The notes under the pieces: generated by a model | Seen by the model: only the letters and a program-made list of their open reading frames with translations | Told to the model about the DNA's origin: nothing | Databases searched by the model: none | DNA from: Wuchereria bancrofti | Taxonomy: Eukaryota > Nematoda > Chromadorea > Rhabditida > Onchocercidae | Direction of reading: 5' to 3' | Length of the DNA: 64,000 nt | Assembly (NCBI GenBank): GCA_005281725.1 | Contig: SSBO01000009.1 | Location: 7,192,303-7,256,302 of the forward strand | Program-made: the position numbers and the translations under genes | In this document: one piece after another, positions 37,942 to 49,885 of the stretch | How positions within the stretch are numbered: position 1 is the first letter of the stretch | Layout of the letters: the number at the start of each line of letters is the position of its first letter

Positions 37942-39968
37942 TTAGAATGTTTTCCGTGCTCCAAACAGCTCAACTGGCAAAATCTGCCTTGACAAATCTG
38001 CCGATGTCGTTATTTCCATCATATCGTGTTCGTTCTCACTAGCAGATTCCTCAACTATCTGATAGAAGTTTGGGAAATTTTTTTAATCCTTTCATTTGTA
38101 CCTCTGAAAAATTGATGCATACTTATAAAATATCTTATAAAAAAACCTGAATTTGAATCTCTGTTTAACATCTAAAAAGCTGACAGACTGCTTATACCAT
38201 ATAATTCTACGATGGAGAGAAAACTGTAAAATGATAGCCGTGCCCTTTGTAACCAATAAAAGAATTTCTGTAATAAGCAATAAATAAGCAAGTAAAATTT
38301 GCTTCAGAGATAAGCATACATCAGAATGTTGCATCAAAATATAAAATTTATTAAGCAGACGTTTCATCTTATTGATTGCTTCCAGTAAAGTTGAAGGATT
38401 ACAAGAAAAGCATAGTTGTGCAATTCAAATTTACCTCTTCTCTTTCCAGCCCAAGTATTCCCTTTTATTCTTCATTATTTAAGTAATTGTTTATGACTGA
38501 CCGAATGTCGGCTTGATATCACATACAACTTATGGCTTTTTGGTGTGTTCTTTTAAAGATATTTGCTGATCCAATGAGGTCAACTTTTTTCCTTAAAAAA
38601 AGAAAAACAGAATTAAAGAAGAAGGAAATTGAACGAAGACCACTCTATATCAAAATAAATTTAAATTACAGTAATAAAATACACTTCTAGTAAATTTTAG
38701 TTGTAGATGCACCATTTGTTTCCATGTGGACGACATGACATCGAGAACTTCGCGATTGTAATTCGAAATTCTGTCCTTCAATCCTTCAATCTAGTACTCA
38801 TCGAAAGCATGTTTGACCAGACTCTAACATATTTTTCACAACTTCTGGGCATTTTATGGTTTCTATTAAAGCTGAAAATGAATCCACTCAAAAGTTGTAC
38901 AAAAAGTGAAACCAAGAAAAGAAGTAATTATGAATAAAGCAAAGAGATATATAAAAATAAGACAAAAGCATGTCCTGGAAGGAAATAACACCTAGAATGA
39001 TATTTGATTTTATGAGAAAATAAGCCTTGAAGACTTGCTCCATTCTATTCGAAGTCACCAATACTACAGCGAAATTTCTTCCTGTTACCATCTTTGAAAT
39101 CTCTTCCATCATTTCTGTTTTCATGTGACGTAAAAATGATCAGCTTGCCTAAAAATGTCTGTTGCATAGCTAGCAGAATTTGCTTGGAATGTATTTTGAA
39201 TTCTATTTGGACCTCAAAATTTAAGACTACAATTTAATTGAAAATTCTGATAATAAAACTGTAATTTCATTTAGTAAAGCATGTTCATAAGCTAAATATT
39301 GTCCTGATTTTATGGCAGAAGTTTTGAATTCATGATCAGGGTTTGACTAGCTACTAAAACGTCATAACATTACATAATCATAAAAATGAATTGTAGCGGA
39401 AAAAAATGAAAACTTATAATTTCCCCTAGAAGAATTTGCAAGATGGAGAATTTAAAACTTTAGTTCCTCTGAATTGCCTGGTAAATTTTTGCACTTGTTT
39501 GTCCAGCATTTTCATTATATATTACATTCAGTCGAGAATGTACTTTTCAATGCTACTCTTTTCCCGTGCTCGATCTGAACTGTTACTCTTTTGACTGCTG
39601 TACTCAATGTCCAATCTATTAAAAGTATCAAAAGTTTATGGAAAGATGCCTGGCTGCCTGGTCAAATAATGCTAATGACATTTGCCCAATGTGAAACTGT
39701 CATTATATCTAAAGAACATCCAATTTAATACACTCAGTCATATCTTGCTGGTTCTTTTTTTTGCACTACTTACAAAATTTAATACTTCTTTTCTAAACAA
39801 TTTTTTCTTTTGAAAGAAAATTTTATAAACATATGTTTCCCAAATACTACATACCGATACCGAGGCAAATGAACATAAAAGTGTGGTGAAGATGAACAAT
39901 ATATAATACTCCAAAGTTAATTCAAAAGGAGCAGAGAAGAAAAATTCAATTTCATATAGCTCTTTCAA
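37942..39968 (-). CDS. Unrecognised multi-exon membrane protein, model incomplete
   Basis: Minus-strand exon-like segments with plausible splice sites. 37942-38058 is a last exon (IVEESASENEHDMMEITTSA, ends RKTF and TAA). 38185-38367 carries two adjoining hydrophobic stretches (KQILLAYLLLITEILLLVTK). About 38680-38785 contains LKDRISNYNREVLDVMSSTW. About 38880-39140 contains KLIIFTSHENRNDGR and LIETIKCPE. About 39860-39968 contains FFFSAPFELTLEYYILFIF, hydrophobic. The 38185-38058 join is phase-consistent through a GTCAGC donor. The segment near 39570 is open in two frames. The first exon is unknown. No family was recognised. Two genes instead of one are possible. Confidence 0.35.
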
Positions 39969-40844
39969 CTCATTTACACATCACAAACCGGTTTCTGTCC
40001 TCATTTGTCAATGGAAAGCTCTGCAGAAGACAGCTACTGAATGACATATCGGGGTTGGTAAGTCACAAATGCTTTCGGTACCACATTTATTTTGACACAC
40101 CAGTAAATCTGCTGAAGCGCTCTTTGTGAGCAAGCATTGCATCCAAATTCTTACAAATTTAAAATGTTAAAAAAGTTACCTTATTGCCGATACAACTGGC
40201 ATAATTCGTGGAATATACCAGAGATCCCATAAGCACTAGAAACCAATACTACTGGTATCCCATAAAACTAACATTCTCGACATGTCAAACTACTACATAT
40301 AAACTGTTAGACACAGCAGAAAGTTGAAGACCAGGAATCCTCTCGGACAGTGCAACAACACATCACCTAACAAAGGACAATTTCGGTGAGTCTGACAATA
40401 ACCGAATTTCATAAGTCGAAAGACAACTAGCTTAGAAGTGCTCCAAATGGTACTCGAATGAAAAATTAACTGAAACCATCCACTGTACTCATATCACATT
40501 GCATTCATTCTAAACCACATAGATATTGTTAGAGCGAATGGATAATAAAACAAAACAAAACGCCTTCTACTAGCTTAAATATTTCGATATTTCTTTCAGA
40601 ACGATTAAAGGCTGCAACCGAGATAGTCCTGGTATAAACAGTTACATCTGTTTGAGTTTGAGTAGCACAATTGACAGATCGCTTCCTCTTGCAGTTAATC
40701 AGATTGATAATAGCACAACGATTCCGTCTTAATAAAGAATATAGCTTCACTGATGCATTTCGATCTAACTCTGATGATATAAAGAATTTATTGTTACTTA
40801 TTCTGAATAACAAAAAACGCGAACAAAAATTTCATTTCGTATCC
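39969..40844. other. Region between unrecognised gene and rpl-43
   Basis: A minus-strand frame at 40529-40813 contains a coding-like stretch (TQTQTDVTVYTRTISVAAF). It overlaps an open plus-strand frame and directly follows the rpl-43 stop, so I do not call it. Nothing else is recognised. Confidence 0.35.
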
Positions 40845-41451
40845 TCATTCCTTAGCTTCTCGTAAACGCCTGATGGTACTCCGCACCGTGGCTGCTGCGG
40901 TTGTGCTGTATACATAAGCACCACCAGCAACTACTTTATTGCATTTTGAACATTTCCAAATGCCAACACATTTTCGCTTCATCGACTCTTTTCCACAGAA
41001 AGCACATGTGTACTTAGAATGCTGCGTTACCTGAAATACTTAAATGCTGACAGGAAATATATGTTTATAGGTATATTAAGACTAGTAATAAAGAAGGAGA
41101 AACAAAAGTGTACACAAAAAGAAATCTAGAAGAAATATTCTACATTCAGAGAAATACCGTGTATCTCGAACAGAACCAGACTCAGCAGCATAAAACTCAC
41201 CACACAATCATACAGACAAAACACTAGATTTCCTGATGTCAACAATTAATATAAAAACTTCCAACTCACCTGCCAACACCAACACATGCAATCACACAAC
41301 TATATTCCCATCCGCCAATTGGAATGATTTAACAGACAATACAAGTGAATGGAAAGAATACCTCCATCTTTTTAACAGTCTTTCTCAGCGAGGCACCATA
41401 GCGAGTTCCATACTTCCCTACTATGCCAACCTTCTTCGTCCGTTTAGCCAT
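40845..41451 (-). CDS. rpl-43: 60S ribosomal protein eL43 (RPL37A)
   Basis: Zinc-binding protein of the large cytosolic ribosomal subunit. Two exons on the minus strand: 41362-41451 (ATG at 41449-41451; [20 protein letters not shown]) and 40845-41030 (TGA). Phase is zero and the length is 91 residues, the family's usual size. The C4 zinc ribbon is complete: Cys in YTCAFCGK and IWKCSKCNK. The C-terminal helix carries [13 protein letters not shown]. The upstream CASC3-like gene on the same strand ends about 540 bp away. A TTTCAAAG just before the ATG could be a trans-splice acceptor. Confidence 0.97.
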
Positions 41452-41986
41452 TTCGATAAGCTTTGAAATGAAAACAATCATAAAACGAAAAGCCATTTCA
41501 TCCACTTCAACCCCCATTTCTGCGGTTAACCCTGACACCCAAACCCCGCACTACCGACAACTAACCCCACTAAAGAAACAGTAAACCCCCCCCCCTCCCC
41601 TACACCACAACCATTTACCCTCACACTCAACCAATTCCCAAGAGTTTCGCTGCGTTGCCAGACCACTCTTCCGGCTACTATGAAAACTTCGAACTCACCC
41701 TCGGCTTTTTACCACTGTATTATTTGAGAAGTAGCGCAGCCTCAAGGATATATTTCCCTCGAATTATTAAGACTTTATTATCCCAAGCAATTTTTTATTG
41801 TAGTGGCACAGTAGACAAATACAGAATTGGTTGGTATTGCACATGAACAAGAAAGAGATGAACACACCCTTAAAAGCAACATTCTAGTTCACTACGCGAT
41901 AAATTTACTTTCGGAAAATTATCGACCTTTCAGCTCAGTCCCACAAATTATAAATCAGAACCAGTTGGAGAGAAAAAAACAGTGTT

Positions 41987-44334
41987 TCAACTATTTATTA
42001 TTTCGAAATCTGAATTAGGAACGAAACGGTGGACATATAAAACATATGATAGCAATTGAGAAAATCATTGCACAAAATCCGTCTTCATGAATTGCATGAA
42101 AGTGTTTTCAAACAGATAAAACAACTATAACAATGAGAACGATAAGTGTGCCTCACCTTTAGTATTATTATTTCGTTCAAAGTGAAGAAGAATGACATTA
42201 AATGCTTGTTGAGCAGCTTCTACACACAAACTTTAACATTATTTAACTGTGAAAATAAGACAACAAAAAACTTAGAGCTGCAGATAACATTTGCAAAAAA
42301 AGTCTACATTTCAAACGATTTTATTGGCCGCTGTGTCGAATAACGCTTACCAAGACGCATCTCCATCTTTGCACGATTATTATATGTATTATGTGTCTCA
42401 GACTTGCTTTCTGCTTCTTTACCTAAAGACAACATATAAGGATATTTTCTTGGAAATTTAGCTTCTGTTTGATTTTACTGATGGATTAGTAACTGTCGGA
42501 TCTAAAACTGCTCTACTTCAGAATAATATGACATATTGTACATAATCTACAAAGTGGCTAGCAACTATAGATGCAAGACAAGAAATCCCTAATACGGTGT
42601 CTACCAGCAACAGGTTAAACATGGTTAAAAGACACAATGGCTTAATTTATCTGAGACGAGAATTAATCTTACAAGTACCTTAATTAACATATCTTCTACT
42701 CATTTCTATAAACCTATTGTCCGACTCAACACTTATTTACTTACCTCCATCTAACTTTTTATTTTCCCAAACACTAGAATGTTCTTCATTCAGTATATTA
42801 CCAACGAATGATAAACGATTACTGTTTTCTTGCTTCTTTACACCTTTTCTTTTATTTTCATAATTAGCCCCATGACCATGAACTATAAAACAATATATTA
42901 GATAATACAGTTCTGAAATGTATTTGATACAATTAAAATTAAGTCAGGAAGTCGCATTTGCTCAGTTATAAGTACACAACTTTTAATTGTTTCAGATATC
43001 AAAAACATACTCTTATGTGTCCTTGCAAAACAACGTGATGCGTTCCAAACGTTCGTTGATGTCCGAATCCGAGTCTGATTTGTGCGACGCATATCATGTT
43101 GGAAAGCCGAAAACAATTCTTGTAACAATTTTGTAGAAAGATTTGCCCTTGAAAGAATCTTATCGAAAACTTAATCAAACGGTTAGAAGAAAACGTAAAG
43201 GCCATGAAAAATTGTTCGAGAAAGCTCTTTTCCAATTAAAATTGTTTGCTTTAATCTAAGCATGCTAAACATGCTTTCAACAAAAATTTTCACTTGCCTT
43301 ACCGAAGAGATGGGATTTCCTTCTCGATCCACACCGTACTTCTTGGCGAATTCCTGATTAGATATTGGTATCTGATCAATTTCGTTGTATAAATCATGCC
43401 GCCACTTACAATCAGCACGAGACAACAGATGTGGTGTAATTCTCTCACAAGTTTCACGAGTATCGTGCATGAAAAATTGTCCTATGCGAGGGATGTATGC
43501 TGGATGTGTCTGATCTTGGTCCTGGTCAAGTTCAGACACTTTCTCATCCTAGAAAAAATCAATATCTACAAGGATTAATAATGCGAATAACATATGATTA
43601 CAACTTTTCTGTACATTTTTGTTTTTCTGATTACTTTCATCCGATTTTATTAAGTTTAATTTGTTTAGTGATGACAGTTGCATTCCACTACCGAATACCA
43701 CCTGTTTTATCACCACAAAGAAATATCCTATAATAATGTGCAAGGAAATGAAATAACAAGGTAAGGGTATTTCCTCAAAGTTAAACTTCATTATTTCCTA
43801 TTAGATTCACCCAATTTACATTTGCTGCGGATATAAATCACTGCAGTAGTGCCATCAATAGCCATCACACCTTACAATTTATCGTCCTTTCATCACAATA
43901 AAGGTTAAACAAGACAAGCCTTAATTGTCATTCAGAAAGTGAAGTAAGCAATAAGTTAGATATTATTAAAACACATGTGTTCAAACAGATAGAAAAATCT
44001 TTTAGCTTAAAAAAAAATTATAAACAGTGGACTACGTTGAGAATTATATGTGAAATTAACAAGGGTCCTTTAAAGATGATAACAAATCATATCACAATGC
44101 GGAAAAATTTTGAAAGCTTACGTCAACAAAGCTTTTTAATTGTTGAATGTTTGTAGTTTGATCCCTGGGAGAAGTTTTCGGAAATTCACTTTCAATATTC
44201 ACAACTTCGTCTTTCGCGTTTCTTGAATGTTTACTATCTGAAATTTCCATTTCCGAAATTGTGCTAGTGATATGCAGTATTTCCGAATCCTCTTCTCCTA
44301 CCATTCGTTCTTTTGCAGTTGTTTTCTTTGCCAT
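41987..44334 (-). CDS. CASC3/MLN51/Barentsz-like protein with Btz (SELOR) domain
   Basis: CASC3/Barentsz is the exon-junction-complex core subunit that clamps eIF4A3 on spliced mRNA (family knowledge). Exons on the minus strand: 44122-44334, 43303-43548, 43011-43074, 42745-42882, 42351-42422, 42157-42219 and a short last piece 41987-42009. Phases agree throughout and give about 272 residues. The Btz signature lies in exon 2: HPAYIPRIGQFFMHDTR, then KWRHDLYNEIDQIP, then SNQEFAKKYGVD. This corresponds to the human PAYIPRKGLFFEHD..W.HD...QELIALYG.D pattern. The N-terminus is acidic (Glu/Ser-rich). The part after the domain is Lys/Asn-rich and much shorter than in insects or vertebrates. Exons 1-2 are secure. 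Exon 3 and the last 23 nt are the weakest. An in-frame ATG 12 codons upstream of 44334 also exists. Confidence 0.78.
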
Positions 44335-45770
44335 TTTGAAAGAACTTTTGTATAAGAGGCTAAGGAACAACCTAAAATTAATTAATATTTAAACGTTTCT
44401 TATGAGAGAAATATGGAAATTTTTTTCACCGCTTAATAGCAGACCCTCCGATTGTTAGATCTAAGGTTTAACCTTAGGTTCACCCATAGACAAGTAAATC
44501 TTGTATAATGTATGTTTGAGTATCCGGATATTCTATAATAACTTGATATATTTTTGAATGTAATTTTTATTTAGCAGAAAACGTAGGATAGAAGTGAGGG
44601 AAGGCCCTAAGATTGAAACATCTAAAATAAAACAAGACGAAATAAGAGAATTTCAAGGTATTTAAATCAAATTTGCTCCCTATCTCTTGATTAATTCTAA
44701 TTAAGACTCCACTTCCGTGATCTACCAGAAAAAACATTCCAAAGCTATGATAAAAATACTTTTTCTCGCAATAACCAACACCACGGTTCAAAAATAAAAG
44801 CTCGCATAAACAAAATGTAATTAAAATTGAGTATGAAAAGAAATTAAAATCAAAATTTATATATTAAAAAAGAATGAAAAATTCGACGTCTCCTAGTAAC
44901 ACCCTTGGAAGATTTCATTCGTATCACATTAAATAGCAGGATGACCCTCTCATTCCTTCCGGAGAGCACCAAACACTCATATGCTACTTTAGCGATATAT
45001 ACTTTACTTTCTCTGTACAAACGTGCGTAACTTGCTTCAGCGAAAGACATTACTGTTCGAAAAAGAAAACGGAATGCGGCATTCTGGAAAAGAGAAACAA
45101 AGCATGCGCGAGGGATATTTCTATAAAGAAGTAAATGACGTAGTGCGCTCTATTATGTACCAACACAGAAGGAGAAGAGAGTACACGTAAGCTTTGCTCA
45201 TCAACACAAGAGCACTCATTGTTCAGTGATAGTGGTAACAAGAAGTAGTGAAGTGATATACGTACTGCAGTGAAATACTGGCGTATGGTGAGTAGATCAT
45301 AAGCTTAGTAAGTCGAACTGTTTCTGACATACTTAATATTTTTCATTTCAATATGTGAAAAGTTAGAGAGTAATACGTGACATACGTGAACGCTTTGGTA
45401 TTATTTTGGTAAAGTGTTTTGAAAATCAAATTATATTAACAGATAATCATTTCAGTGTAATGACAACTAAAGAACAGCCTATAGCTGAAAAGATGATGAT
45501 AACCTTATTGTTTGTCATCGCCACCGATTGGCACACAAAATAGCCGGTGAGAAGTTTAGAAAGTTACCTTTTCTTCATTATCATTACTAATACTTGTAGT
45601 ATCGTTACTCTATTTTTTCTTTTCTTTTGGAAGTTAAATGCAACTCAGAATGTAAAGATATGTCATTGAGCATTGTATGGATGTTTGGAAAAAGAAGGAA
45701 AAAGGCCTTAACGTTCTTCTTTGTTTGTTTCTTCATGAACAAATTCTTAATATTGAATTTACAGGAATCG
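44335..45770. other. Intergenic, no gene recognised
   Basis: Open frames at 44567-44791, 44850-45050 and 45050-45241 (all -) show no family resemblance and lack convincing splice sites. The region contains the upstream sequence of the minus-strand CASC3-like gene. Confidence 0.45.
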
Positions 45771-47435
45771 ATTTATTTCATTATAGAGAAGTTGCATTAA
45801 AGCCAGAAATAAAAGCTAAAAACAACGAAAGACTGTGGCATGAATATCACATTTACAAAAGTTATTACTATTCGATTGTTCGGTTCTATGGTTTGGTAAT
45901 CAAAGTAATTGCAACATATTGGTAATGGAATTGCTAAGTCCTTCGTTGAAAGATCAGTCTAATTTCTGCAGTCGCCTTTTTAGTCTAATGATTTTTAGCA
46001 AACCAACTGGCATGCAATTTAATACCTGACTATTCTCAAGAAGTCGTGGATTTCATTCTTTATTGATAACTAAATGACTCTGATAAAAAATATGACACCA
46101 TAATAGTTTCAGAGCTATCTTTTAAATCAATTGATGAAGAGTGCAGTATATTACGTTTTAATTTTTTGTATTATATAAAATTTCATTGCTGACTGCAAAA
46201 TATCAACAATGTATTTTTCTTTTTATATATTACTTAGTGATGTATTTTCTTTTTTATGTGGAAGAATCATCCAATTCTTAATTTAACTATTAATTCTTCT
46301 CTACCAACATATCTAAGATTTCAAGGTTGCAAACATTACATCTGGCAGGCATCGTTCATAGAGATAACAAACCTGAAGACTTTGTTGTGGATCTTGGTGC
46401 AAAACACAAAATATTAAAATTCATAGCGGTATCGGGTTTTGCTTTCATGTTTCTCTTTTTCCTAATGAATATCCTCAGTAAAATTTTATCATTGCAGAGA
46501 TATCTCACATTGCATATGTTTAAAGTCATCCTTATTACTTAGTAATCTGTGGTGCTAGTCATGGCCAAGAAAATGATGTCTATTTGATGGTCTTCATTAA
46601 ATTAACAGATATGGATAGGTCCATGTAAAAAATATTTGATCTCGCCAGAGCCAGAAGTTTACATACAGAATACATATGTTTTGTCTCTTCAAATGCTTAG
46701 TTTCCGTAAAAACTCTTTTTATTAGTAACGAATAAACGATAATTCAATATCACCTTTAAATTGCTGCAAGCATGAGAAGTGGAGTAGTGCCCTTGGAATG
46801 AATGCAAAAAAATTAAATTTTCAATAAATAAAAGGAAATTTATATCAAAAAGGTTCTCATCGTTTCATTAGCATATATTCTTATCTACTTTTTGAAAAGT
46901 AAACTACCGTAGTTTAAATACAAAGCTCATTCGAAGGAAGCATATACATACACTGAACATATATTGAACTGATCGGCCATTTAAAAGATCAACTGACTAT
47001 AAAGGAACTCTTCACTGATTGTTCGGTAAGTAAAATTTTTTTTGCTTTTAAAGAATCGAAGCACTAGTAACTGGTAGTAGACGGTCGCAGAATTACGTTT
47101 CAACACATTCCAGTCTTTTCGTTTTTGTAATTTTGCGGTTGGATGAGGTATTTGTATTACTATTCAAAAAGAATGTCATGCAGCTATTCATCAGCTTCTC
47201 GTCCTTTGATAGAACCTTTCATGACGACCTTGGAAATTTAGTGGAATCGTATTACAAAAACCCTATAGACGTTGAAAATATTGTTTTTAGAACAATTAAA
47301 AGTATTTATGAAATATTGTCATGAACTGAAGATCGATGAAATTCCAGATCATGAACGAGTGAGGCAAATCGTTTAAATGTTGTTCATCAAAAAGCAATTT
47401 ACTTTTGACATCGTGTTTGACTGGGATCTTTACAG
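45771..47435 (+). pseudogene. Casein kinase 1-like protein kinase pseudogene
   Basis: Decayed copy of a worm CK1/TTBK-like kinase. Recognisable blocks in order are EVALKPEIKAKNNERLWHEY (VAIK Lys region, 45788 on) and IVRFYGL. A one-base frame loss follows near 45897, then NILVMELLSPSLKDQ and NFCSRLFSL up to about 45995. After a gap comes LAGIVHRDNKPEDFVVDLGA (about 46340-46400). Here the catalytic HRDxKPxN reads HRDNKPED, losing the Mg-binding Asn. Then GQENDVYLMVF (about 46563-46595), and KYCHELKIDEIPDHERVRQI with an in-frame TAA at 47374-47376. Last is KKQFTFDIVFDWDL, ending at a GT near 47436. The glycine loop and DFG are not recognisable. Frameshift, stop and lost catalytic Asn make it non-functional as a kinase. 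Confidence 0.75.
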
Positions 47436-48535
47436 GTATTGTTTGACTTATGAATCTTCATTAAGATCATTATTCATCTTTACATAATATTTGCTGTAAC
47501 ATTGGTCCTGCATATCTTGCATGTTACGTCAGTCATTAAGTTCAGGAACTCCGTGATTTTATAGTAATGGAAAAGAACTCACTAATAAAAATTACTCTCT
47601 TTGCTAATTCTCTAGAATTTGGAACTTTTTAATCTGAAACTTTCTTGCTATAGATATGCACGAAAGTTAAAAAGAGAAATGGATGGTTCAATTTAAGAGA
47701 AGAACCAATAAGTTCTCAGACGTATTTAGCTGCACATCGATATTTACTTTTCAGTTAGTGTTTGATTGTTTATTATCAAGTGAAAAATTCCTTTAGCAGT
47801 GATAAAAATCATGAATTATCTATTTCGAAATCTGATATCAAATCGTGTGTTTTAGTCACGTATCACCTAAAGTAATTTTCTCTTTGAATTCTGATTCCCC
47901 TCTGTTACCTATACCTTATCGGACTAGCACTTAAAGATTTTATGCCAAGTGATATGTATACAAGTAGTGGGATAGTTTTTAAATCCTAACTAGCTCAATG
48001 ACTAAATGACTTTCTTATATTCAATTTATTACTGCATTTTGTGTTATTTACATGATGTGAAGAAATGTTGAAAATCCCAAGAATCTTTTGTTTTTTAATG
48101 AAATGTGACAAAAATATGAGAAGAAATGTGCTTTTAGAAAATATATTCGTCTTTTGACATAGCTTATTCCTTCAATTTTATTCCCTTTGATACATTGATA
48201 CAAAAGTAAAGGAAAAAATGCAATTTACTCTATTGTTGAATATTCAAAAACACCAAGTTTTATCATCTCTGTATTTACCATCGAACCAAAGAGTAAGTAA
48301 TGTGTCCAATTTTCTGCGCAATTGGCTAACATTTCCTGATTTGTGTATCGTACGTGGCAATATTCGACGCGTGTTACGGCTGAACATGTGCTCTTCATAA
48401 GTTGATCGTAGGATGCTCAATAACCGATAATTCATGCAATGCCTGTACAGTTGGCATTTCTGGAAATGGTTTGGTTGAAATGTGTTGCTTATCATTTGCT
48501 ATTTTTTGAGATTCTAATTCAACATTACCAATGAA
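47436..48535. other. Intergenic, no gene recognised
   Basis: AT-rich sequence without a supportable exon between the kinase pseudogene and the solo LTR. Confidence 0.5.
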
Positions 48536-48540
48536 ATTGG
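48536..48540. repeat. Target-site duplication ATTGG (left of solo LTR)
   Basis: ATTGG at 48536-48540 is repeated at 49061-49065, exactly flanking the solo LTR. Confidence 0.7.
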
Positions 48541-49060
48541 TGTTGTGGAAGCAAAATTTGTCTTGGAAGATTTGATAATTTAATTTATTATTTCGGGAGA
48601 GGGTGTTGATTGCAGGGAGATTCGTTGGGTGTAGATGTAATTATGTGGAGTAACAGAGGAAGAGAATAATCCTTTATTAACAGGAGCAACCGTATAATCT
48701 TGATAAAGCCAACCAAACTGATGCATTATATATATTAAGATGTGGGAGTGGTTTATAATCAGACATTTTTACGAAGAAGAAATCGTTTAGTTTAGATGAT
48801 AATGAGTTACTTGAACAATAGGTTACAATGGACAATAGTTACAATGCAAGGATTGCATGGATATCACAAAGAACTTACATTGGGTGGCAACTATAGTTGG
48901 TTACAATTGACATTAAATGGTGGATGCTCATAGCATAGGATTGTTATAAGATCAAAGGTCAGCTAAACGAGTGCGATGCATTGCAAAGGAAATTATAATG
49001 GATTGCTATATTAAGCAGTATTAACATTTATTTAGCTTCGCGATACTGAAGTTCGCGACC
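48541..49060 (-). mobile_element. Solo LTR of the BEL/Pao family
   Basis: The reverse complement of this 520-bp stretch aligns end to end with the left LTR at 12549-13075, including the first about 38 bp (TCGCGAA..TATCGCGAAGC) and the CCACAACA end. It shares the short form of the indel with the right LTR. It has further substitutions, including a purine change at its first base (GG instead of TG). No internal element sequence is attached. A solo LTR with a matching 5-bp duplication is the expected product of LTR-LTR recombination. Confidence 0.88.
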
Positions 49061-49065
49061 ATTGG

Positions 49066-49885
49066 TGTGGAGAAGTGATGCATACAGCTTGCTAAGATAT
49101 GCTATATGTTTATAAGGTACACTGATGGAAGCTAAGCTGCGCAAGGCACTTGATAATTCCGTAATCATTCTTACTTCTCATCTATTGAGAATATATTCTG
49201 AAATGTAAAAGCATAAGGAAATTGAAGTTTAAAACTAATGATATGTACAGAAGTAGTTCTATCAAAAATCTAGGGGAAACTTTAATAGGTGAAAATACTT
49301 GCTAGTTCTTTTTTACAGCATCTTTGTCGAAATATTTAAATTCGCAGCCATTGTTGAACATTTGAAGATCACGATCAGAAACGAACATTTCTTGACTATC
49401 TTTATCTGTGCTAAAATACGGTTTTTTCTTCTTAAAAGATTTACTCATTTTCAATTTTCCCAAAAAAAAGATCTTATAAATTAGTTTGGAATGTATTTAA
49501 ACTCAAATAAATCAAATTAATGCTTTCAATAGCGTGATTTCAGGAAAGTCACTGTTTAAAAAACAGGAATTTTAACATACAAACGGTCCTTGGGAGATAT
49601 TCCATGTAAGTGTGAGGCTATGCGGATCAATGATAGCATATTAATGATTACTTGCTCATAAAGCAGTTTGTTTGGTGAAAAATGTCCTATTGATAAGTTT
49701 GGTGACATATACTGACAAAAGAACAACTTCCACTTTTATTGTCTTATCTCTAATTTGACTAATTTAAAGTTATTTCTGGGTTTATTTAAATCGGCATGCC
49801 ACTTGTTGATTTGCCATTTTTTACAGAAAATGAAGATTTGCATAACTGAAATATATTAAGATTTTTAGATTAGAAAAGCATTTAC
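49066..49885. other. Intergenic or lost 3' end of TTLL15-like gene
   Basis: No exon recognised. The next TTLL exon on the minus strand, which should encode the conserved NMSPNL region, would be expected here. I could not find it. Confidence 0.4.

Noticed and set aside
41585..41605. C-rich run as a telomere-like or G-quadruplex element
   Set aside because: A single short run of C with one T, no repeat unit. Too little to support a call.
46327..46542. Active kinase exon with an HRD motif
   Set aside because: The motif reads HRDNKPED, lacking the required Asn, and flanking blocks are frameshifted or interrupted by stops. Called a pseudogene instead.
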